From Nothopassalora personata (lineage: Eukaryota; Ascomycota; Dothideomycetes; Mycosphaerellales; Mycosphaerellaceae): 64,000 nt of DNA. The notes beneath the pieces were generated by a model. That model was given only the letters and a program-made list of their open reading frames with translations, made no database searches and was not told the DNA's origin. Positions within the stretch are counted from its first letter, which is position 1. Each line of letters begins with the position of its first letter. Positions 57,061 through 64,000 of this stretch are shown here, piece by piece. The position numbers and the translations under genes were made by a program. The stretch is taken from assembly GCA_033816765.1 (NCBI GenBank), contig CM066290.1:4399376-4463375 (forward strand), written 5' to 3'.

Positions 57061-57560
57061 CTACTCAAGAGTAATATAACTTAGATCGTTAAAGCCGAGT
57101 ATATACGTAGCGTACGTACTCGCCGGTAAGCGCCGCCGAGTTTAGTATATATTAATTAGTAATGAATAGAGTTACGCGGTAGCGGCGTTATACGTGTACG
57201 CGCCGGGCCCGTACCGACGCTAGCGCGACGCTAGAGCCGAGCTTATTTTCATTTATATTATAGCTTTAGATAAGTATCCTATTCTACTATACTAGATTAC
57301 TAGTAAACTCGGGAACGTTGTCTAGCTTTATAATATAGTCCGTTCTTACTAGACGGCCGGTATATACGCGTAAACGTAAACGCGGCCTGCGGGTCTATAC
57401 GTATACCGGTAGAGCTTATCCTCTTTTTTCTCGATACTTAAACCTATCTATCTATATTATACTACTACGCCGACTACTCTTTTCCGCTTACCTAGACCTC
57501 TCTAAGCTAGAGTACATTTCTACTATCTATTAGCCCGTACCCTATACCTACTCGATACGT
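57061..57560. other. Subtelomeric sequence between D-old and the helicase relic
   Basis: RIP-altered, moderately GC-rich sequence with CG-rich patches (CGCCGGGCCCGTACCG near 57200). No LTR or RNA gene recognised. It may hold the 5' end of the helicase gene, whose start I could not fix. Confidence 0.4.
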
Positions 57561-58236
57561 AACTATACTAACTATACTAGAGCTTACTATATTAGAGCGT
57601 AAACGCCGCCGCGACGAGGACCTACTTAATCCCGGACGCCCTACTAAGTAATCCGTCTTCTAGCGGCTACTAGTAAAGTCGAAGACTATCGTTAATAGTA
57701 ATATAAAGCTATTAGACCTCGATAGCGTATTAGATAATAGTACTTCCCCTTTTACGACGAAGGACCCCCTCCTAAAGCGGCGCGCTAACTAGAACTCGAG
57801 CCCTAGACGCCCCGTAAAGAGACCTACCTCTAAGCGGCCGGAGATTAAGTCTAAGGAGTTCGTCGATAGCGAGGACTCGATATTAGACCGCGATAGCGCT
57901 ATTTCTCCCGTTCGAAAGCCTCGTACTAAGAATCGTCGCGCCTATAAAGGCGAGGGAAATAGCCGGAGTCGGGTCGCGACTATAAAAGACGTTCGCCCTA
58001 AGCGTAAAGCTTAATAGAAATAGTAACTCTAGGAGTACGCCGACTACCTCGAGGAGCTAGTCGCTAACGGACGGCCCGTTAGTCCCTTTAACCTAGCCTA
58101 GGGCATCTACGTCTCCGGCCTCGAACTCTAGTAGATTAAGTCGTCGAATAATTACCTCCGTAGCTACCTCGGCGTAACCGACGTAGAGGACTTAAGCCGC
58201 TCTACGTACTACTTGCGCCTACCCTCTAATAGTAGG

Positions 58237-58336
58237 GTAAGGGCTATTAGGTATATATTTATCTCCGTAAATCGCTTAAAAGCACCTAACTTAGAGAGGT
58301 CTAAGTTCTTTACGTAGTTAGACCCGTCTAAGTTAG
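58237..58336 (+). other. Inferred intron 1 of the helicase relic, with 45-bp module
   Basis: GTAAGG donor and TAG acceptor, 100 nt. The frame before it (codon phase 1) and after it (phase 2) differ by 1, as a 100-nt intron requires. It contains a double-hairpin module at 58289-58333, directly before TAG. A lone 18-mer of the same type lies downstream at 58364-58381. Confidence 0.55.
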
Positions 58337-59735
58337 GGACTTTTATTAGTTATTTAGTTACGGACTTAGTATCTTCTAAGTTCGGTACTGATTAGCCGTA
58401 ATCGTTACTCGGCCGCGTACTAACCCGTCGACTAGGACTCCTTCGGTATTGTATACGAAGACGGCGACGAGGAAGACCGCCCTAGTACTATCCTAAAGCC
58501 CTTTATACGCTAACTCCTCGAACTAGACTCTAAGTCCCTTACGGTACCTACCCTTACCGCCGACCCCGACGACGATACTACCTTTAATACAGCTTTAAAT
58601 AGCAGCGCCTTCCCTACTACTAGGCCATAGAAAGGCCGTCGGGTATTACTCTACGCCCTCCGAACCGCTTATAAGATGTATTACGCCGTAAATAGGTACT
58701 AGGCGAAGATAGATCTCGAGTATTCTAACGTCCGCTATCTACCGGAGATCTTCTTTAGTACTCCCCTCGACCCTACCCCGCCGGTCGTATACCCGGTCGA
58801 GGGCTTCCCTATACGCGGTAAGGACCTCTTCCGCGCGCTTAATATTATCTATTAGTACTACTACTATTGCTAGGTTAAGGGTAATAGTACTAGTAAGGTC
58901 CGTAGTAAGGACGACCTTACTAAGCCGTAGAATATCTAGAAACCTACGGGTAAATTGTCGCCCGTCGTCTACGTCTAGGTCGTATCCGCCCGTACTAATA
59001 ATAAGTAGTAGGATCGCCGCTACCAAGTAGCTATAGCGACATTAGCCAATACTAGTAGCAGTATTCGAGGCATCTCCTCGTTCGAGCTAGCTAAAGAATA
59101 CTAGGCCGCTTATAATAACCGCAAAGACGCTACCCTAGCCGCGTTAGATAGTATTATTTACGGTTTATTCGGTATTACGCCTACTATAGAGTTTTTTTAG
59201 CGCCTCGATACTATAATACCGGACGTCCGCGACCGATTAGTAGTCTACCTTACTAAAGGCGTAGAGATCCTATTCGAATCGCCGAGCCGTATTAATAATA
59301 TAGGGTTTAAGGAGGTTATAGGCCCGGAGGCGATTAGCTACTAGAAACCCTTCGCGCTATAAGAGCTCGAGGACGATATCCCGGTAACGACGATAACCGG
59401 TAAGGCCTTTACTAAGCTAAGTAGCGACATAAACGGCTAGAGCGCCTACTTACTATCCTTCGAAGACGCCGTAAAGTATCTCGACCTAGATATTAAATAC
59501 CGTTCGGACGGTACGAACGACCCGATTAGTAAACTCCCCTTCGCTATCTACGCCTGTAGCCTATACCTAAAGCCCTAGTAGGCTACCGCCGCTACCTAGG
59601 CGGCCCGTATACTTCGCTCCCCTATACGCTCGTATATCCTAGGCGACGACGTCGGACTCGGTAAGACCCTAGAGGTCTACCTAACGTTAATACGACTAGC
59701 CGAGTAGACTTACTCGACGCTCCGGGACTACCGAG

Positions 59736-59814
59736 GTACGTCTCCCTTACGTTTAATTATCGCCTTACTTAGATAGGTCTAAGTCTCGCGGTAGCTTAGA
59801 CCCGTCTAAGTTAG
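59736..59814 (+). other. Inferred intron 2 of the helicase relic, with 45-bp module
   Basis: GTACGT donor and TAG acceptor, 79 nt (remainder 1 on division by 3), matching the observed frame change between the Walker A exon and the next exon. Module at 59767-59811, directly before TAG. Confidence 0.6.
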
Positions 59815-61274
59815 GTGTCGCGTTTATTCGCGTTTTACTCTATACTAATTCCTATATAGCTACCTACTATACCTATCTCGAGGAGCTCGACGACGACGAC
59901 TACGACGATACGCCGGCGCGCCGCGCGGCGTTTACTAAGATTACTAGCCCTTACCTACTCTATCGTCCGGTTCTTACCGTCTACCCCCCTAACGGCCTAT
60001 CCGCCTAGATTACCAACGGTACTAGATATATATATGTACCTAGCTAGCGTAACTACTTCTACGTAGTTACCTTCTACTCCCTCGGTAAGTCTAATACGAC
60101 GACTCGGTCGGGCGACTACGAATATATCGTACTGAATACCTTAGCGGGTCTCGAGGCCTTCGTAGCTACCCTCGATCCCGACGATATTATAACCTCTAAG
60201 ACTATTATTATTCCTACGAATTAGTTATAGTACGAGAAAGTCCTTAAGCCCGGCGTATTCTACTAGACCCGCCTTAAGAAGCGTAAAGCCCGTAAGGCCT
60301 ATAAGGATAGTAAGAACGGTAGACTATAGGCTAACGATAATAGCGACCTTAACGCCCGCGTAGAGACTACTACCGATAGCGACCCCGATAGCGATACCGA
60401 CCGCGACGGCAAAAAGCCGCGGCGGCTATCGCTAGGTCCGTCCTAGAAGTACGCGAGGTAACGTCCGCCGCTACTAGATATTACCGATAACCGCTTATTA
60501 CTTACTAACCCTACGATATTTAGTTACGTAGTTAGCGACGAGGCTTATGATCTCGTTAACCCCTATACCCTCTAGAGCGATACAATCTACTAACTTTAGC
60601 CCCTTATCGGCTTTATCCTAGTTACGGATACCGTATTCCGTAATACGATCGTAGACGCCGGCGCTCTACTCCGATTTCTATTTTAGTATGTTAGGAAGCT
60701 CCTAGTACCGGAATTAGTAGAAGACGGCCTTAATCTAGCCTCCTACCGCTCGCTAGGCGCAGAGTTTACCCGGGACTACTACCGCGATTAGTTCGCTATC
60801 CCTAATACGCCGTCTCCCCTCTACTAAGGCTATACTCTCGCCTAGGTCTACCTCGCTGCCCTCTATCCCGGCCGCTTTATCTAGAGCGTTACGGCTAAAG
60901 ACGGCTCCGCTATTTTCTCCGCTCCGCTAGCGCTAGGTATTATCTAGCTACGCCGCGTTAAGGGCTAGAAGATCCGAGTCTTTAACTACGAATTAGTTAT
61001 CTACGATAGTATCCCTCCCCTAACCTTCGTCTACCTCGAGGCCCGGGCCGATCCTATCTCCGCCGTTCTATATAACCTAGCCTACGATATATACCTAGGC
61101 TCTAGTAAGGCGCCGAAGCTATTTACTATCGACGAGGACGACAACGCGATAGATACTAGCGGCTACGCTACCTCCCTCCGCCGGTTACTCGTCCTTACCG
61201 CTAACTACCCGCTTACTACTCGACTACTAGCCCGCCGCGTCGATACTAAGTCTAAGACCGTCTCTAAATTATAA

Positions 61275-61359
61275 GTTGCTCCCCGACTTAGATTAGTCTA
61301 AGTTGTTAATTTACTTAGATCTTTCTAAGTTATATATATCTCCGCGCTATATTCTATAG
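61275..61359 (+). other. Inferred intron 3 of the helicase relic, with 45-bp module
   Basis: The frame before and after differ by 1, so an intron or indel must lie here. GTTGCT to TATAG (85 nt) fits but the donor is weak, and other boundaries are possible. Module at 61286-61330 with both halves perfect: ACTTAGATTAGTCTAAGT and ACTTAGATCTTTCTAAGT. Confidence 0.45.
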
Positions 61360-62498
61360 ACTAGGCTAACCGCGTCGTATAGGGCCTATAGCGAGACCGA
61401 TCCGTTCTCCTTCTACTACGCCTCTACGAAGAACGATCTCTAGTCTTATAAGCCTAATACCCGGGCCGAGTATCTTAATTAGATTATTCGGTCGTCCCTT
61501 AAGTATTAGATCTTAGTCTTCCTACTCTACCGATACCTAGTCTAGGGGAATAAAAAAGTTATTATCTACTACTACGAACCTATCTCGATTATACTAGCGG
61601 AAATCGTCTATATTCTCCTTAGATTCGAGTACCGTATTATCCGGGCCGGTATTAAGAACCGTACCTGCGTACTTACCGAACGAGCCTTTAATACTAACCC
61701 TCGTATATAGGTTCTTATCTATTCCTCGCGCTTAGCTACCGAGTCTATAAACCTTTAGGAAGGTAGCTACGTTATAATCGTTATAGACTACCTAAGTCTA
61801 CGCGCTATCTTATAGATAGGCGACCGGATAAACTAAATCGGTTAGCTCTACGCTATAATATACTATATCCTATATACCGACGAGAGCGTCGACTAGGCGC
61901 TATAGGCTAAGTACTAAAGCCGGTTCGTCGAGTAGGTTAAGGTTACCGCTAAGATAGATCCCGTACGTATAGATACTATTCGCCGCAACGACCCCTTCGG
62001 ACGCCCGTAGGATAAGGAGTTCGTATTACGACTCGCCGATAATAACGAAGAGGTCCTCGCCCGCCGTAACTCTAATATCGAGGGTCGTATATTAAACGTC
62101 CTCGCCGATACCCTTATACGATCTATATTCGGTATCCGTACTACCTATATATACCCCCGCCTAGCTCGACCTTAAGGACACGCGGAAGAAGAATATACTC
62201 CCGGATAAATAACTATTCCGCTTCGCCCTCGGTAGCCTTCCCGCGCGAGAGCTCCTTACTAAGCTTAAGGCTAAGAAGAAACCTACAACCTCCGCTCCTA
62301 CTAAACTACATCCTAACGCGCGTCTAGAAGTTAGCTTAACCCCTAAGACCGAGACGCCCGATTTAGGCGTATATAAGTTCCGCGACGTCCCGGCCGCGAA
62401 CTTTAATATAAAGAAGGTTACTACGTATATCCTCGATACCGCCGATAAGGTTATATCGTCTTCTAACGCTACCCGTATTACCTATCTTACCCGAACCG

Positions 62499-62565
62499 GT
62501 AAGTTAAGTATGTTCCGACTTAGAAAGATCTAAGTCTCTATAGTAGTTAGATCTTTCTAAGCTAG
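62499..62565 (+). other. Inferred intron 4 of the helicase relic, with 45-bp module
   Basis: GTAAGT donor and TAG acceptor, 67 nt (remainder 1), matching the frame change. Module at 62518-62562; the left half ACTTAGAAAGATCTAAGT is the exact reverse complement of the right-half consensus ACTTAGATCTTTCTAAGT. Confidence 0.6.
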
Positions 62566-62749
62566 GTCGTTTAGTTATCCGCTTTTATCCGGGCTTAGTT
62601 ACTAACTAGCTTATAGACATCCTTAAGGCCGTAGTAAAATCCGTCGACTACTCCTCCGATTATATTAAGGCCGTATTATCGGCCTCTCGTACTACGGATG
62701 CCGCTAATAGGCGGGACACCCCGTAGCGCTCCCCTTCTCCCGATAGCGA

Positions 62750-62860
62750 GTCCGCCGACGACGAAGGCGAGTCTACTAATAACGAAGGCGAGTCTACCGA
62801 CGACGAAGGCGAGGGTAATAACGACGATAGCGAGGGTAATAACGACGATACTCTTTCGTA
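62750..62860 (+). repeat. Acidic coding repeat near the end of the helicase relic
   Basis: Tandem units of GACGAAGGCGAGTCTAC type, encoding DDEGEST, NNEGEST, DDEGEG and NNDDSEG-like blocks. In phase with the exon after intron 4. Confidence 0.7.
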
Positions 62861-62970
62861 AGGTACTAGATACCTAGGCTAGTTGCTTTAGACACAAAGA
62901 ACTCCTCGCTACGTCCTAGGCAACCTATAGTATATATCGAGGCGGCTAGCGGTACTAGATACCCGCGGCT

Positions 62971-63795
62971 CTAAGGGTCGCGCGTAAGGGTTAGGTTAGT
63001 TCCGAATAGGCTAGACGTATTAGGTAGTAGCTACTAGGCCTAGATAGATCTAAGTCTATAAATGTTTTTAGCCTCTATCTTTCGGCTTAGATCTTTCTAA
63101 GTAAGGTGTTATTTCTATTACCTATAATCCCGATATCGTCTACGCTACCTACGTTATTACGTTCGACTACGCTTATACCCTATTAAACGTAGCGCGTATA
63201 ATACTACTCGTAATAAGCCGATATATATCGCTATAATTCGCCTTTTAGTTTAGCGTAGCCTAATCTTATATCGTTAGTAGAATCCCCGTAGGTTAGGGTA
63301 CTATTAGCCGCTATCTAGTATCGTCGTATATATTATCCTTTAGTATACCGAGCTCGGTACCCTATCGCGTTTATTCTTAGAGCTATCCTCGTTAGGTTAT
63401 ATTATAGAAGATTATATCCCTACTATTCCTACGTACTATATCTATAGTATATCTAACGCTCTAGTCTTTCCTATTATCCGTCCCTTAGTAGCGATAATAA
63501 CGCCTTAATACTATTACACCCGTCCTCGTATAATACCTCCTCGTATTCCGCTCGATCGGCTAGGCTAGCGTCTAAGATTATCCGTATAGCCTCCTTTAGT
63601 TTCCGCCCCTAATATATAATATCGCGAGGCCCCTACGTAGAGGGCGGTAGCGTCTCCTAAACTCTCTTATTATTAGTATCCTTACTATTCGTCGCCTCTA
63701 CGTCGGGTCCCTTCCGAATACGACCCTTCCTCAATCTCTTCGCACTAATCGAGCCCCTACCCCTACTTAATACTTTCCTCTTCGCGCTATAAACT
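62971..63795. other. Telomere-adjacent sequence, no gene recognised
   Basis: RIP-altered sequence. It contains a longer (about 65 bp) relative of the intron module at 63038-63102, possibly inside a fifth intron beginning at GTAAGG (62984) and ending at AAG (63105), but no downstream frame is clear enough to test it. No other feature seen up to the telomere. Confidence 0.5.
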
Positions 63796-63803
63796 AGCCC
63801 TAA

Positions 63804-64000
63804 TAGGGTTAGGGTTAGGGTTAGGGTTAGGGTTAGGGTTAGGGTTAGGGTTAGGGTTAGGGTTAGGGTTAGGGTTAGGGTTAGGGTTAGGGTTAGGGTT
63901 AGGGTTAGGGTTAGGGTTAGGGTTAGGGTTAGGGTTAGGGTTAGGGTTAGGGTTAGGGTTAGGGTTAGGGTTAGGGTTAGGGTTAGGGTTAGGGTTAGGG
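63804..64000 (+). repeat. Telomere, (TTAGGG)n
   Basis: About 33 perfect TTAGGG units to the last base of the window, with no variant units seen. The G-rich strand runs outward, so this is the right chromosome end. TTAGGG is the usual repeat of filamentous ascomycetes. Confidence 0.99.

Larger units (their letters stand above)
57560..62970 (+). pseudogene. RIP-degraded telomere-proximal SNF2-type helicase gene
   Basis: A long plus-strand gene-like frame with TAG/TAA stops of RIP type. The N-terminal part is basic and Ser/Asp-rich. Residues around 59560-59680 read LKP--ATAAT--ARILRSPIRS then GDDVGLGKTLEV, the Walker A region of SNF2 ATPases. DEAY at 60537-60548 fits a DEAH box with CAT changed to TAT. 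The helicase C-terminal part (61560-61860) has KVIIYYYEP, then SSRLATESINL-EGS, then LQ-like IGDRIN-IG-LYA, matching motifs V and VI. An acidic repeat ends the visible frame. Frames shift between segments by amounts that fit spliced introns. It resembles telomere-linked helicase genes of fungi in position, but the motifs point to SNF2 rather than RecQ. Confidence 0.75.

Noticed and set aside
58739..59026. 95-codon minus-strand open frame
   Set aside because: Shadow of the helicase relic on the plus strand, where the frame makes sense with its neighbours.

Overview
This window is the right end of a chromosome from a filamentous fungus, probably an ascomycete of the Pezizomycotina type. It ends in an uninterrupted TTAGGG telomere array (about 63804-64000), G-rich strand running outward. 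Nearly all of the rest carries the signature of repeat-induced point mutation (RIP): CpA and TpG have become TpA, so old reading frames are full of TAG and TAA. I see no intact cellular gene. The content is retrotransposons nested in one another, plus a RIP-degraded helicase-like gene beside the telomere.

Layout: (1) 1-6771, a degraded Copia-type element (E, minus strand) with gag, integrase, RT and RNase H traces and a 5' LTR. (2) 6772-7088, AT-rich spacer. (3) 7089-57060, an old Gypsy-like element (D-old, minus strand) that hosts everything inside it. Its left part is interrupted by a chromovirus (A1, 7221-14096) and a short RIP-free SINE-like insert (S, 15645-16404). A second A-type chromovirus (A2, 24055-56340, TSD AGACC) sits in its gag. 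A2 is interrupted by Gypsy element B (26601-52279, TSD TACGC). B is interrupted by Copia element C (31607-38865, TSD CCTAG) and by a young D-family copy (D-young, 39184-50811, TSD CTAGT). The D family is therefore both the outermost, RIP-saturated shell and the innermost, RIP-free insertion. (4) 57061-63795, subtelomeric sequence with a relic SNF2-type helicase gene whose four frame-supported introns each contain the same 45-bp double-hairpin module. (5) The telomere.

D-young is the only element with long open frames: gag-pol (50211-44596), the integrase remainder in another frame (to 43538) and a third ORF of 967 codons with no recognised function (42937-40034). Its two 377-bp LTRs read as identical, so it inserted recently and has not been through RIP. 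Comparison with D-old shows that a single-base deletion splits the integrase from gag-pol in D-young. Both A copies carry, between pol and the 3' LTR, an antisense tRNA-like gene and an antisense 139-codon frame. C carries an antisense 357-codon frame in the same place.

The best candidate for something undescribed is the repeated 18-9-18 bp module in the introns of the helicase relic, which looks like a small introner-like family. Next are the captured tRNA in A, the third ORF of D, and the palindrome repeated in the D LTR, upstream of ORF3 and inside gag-pol.
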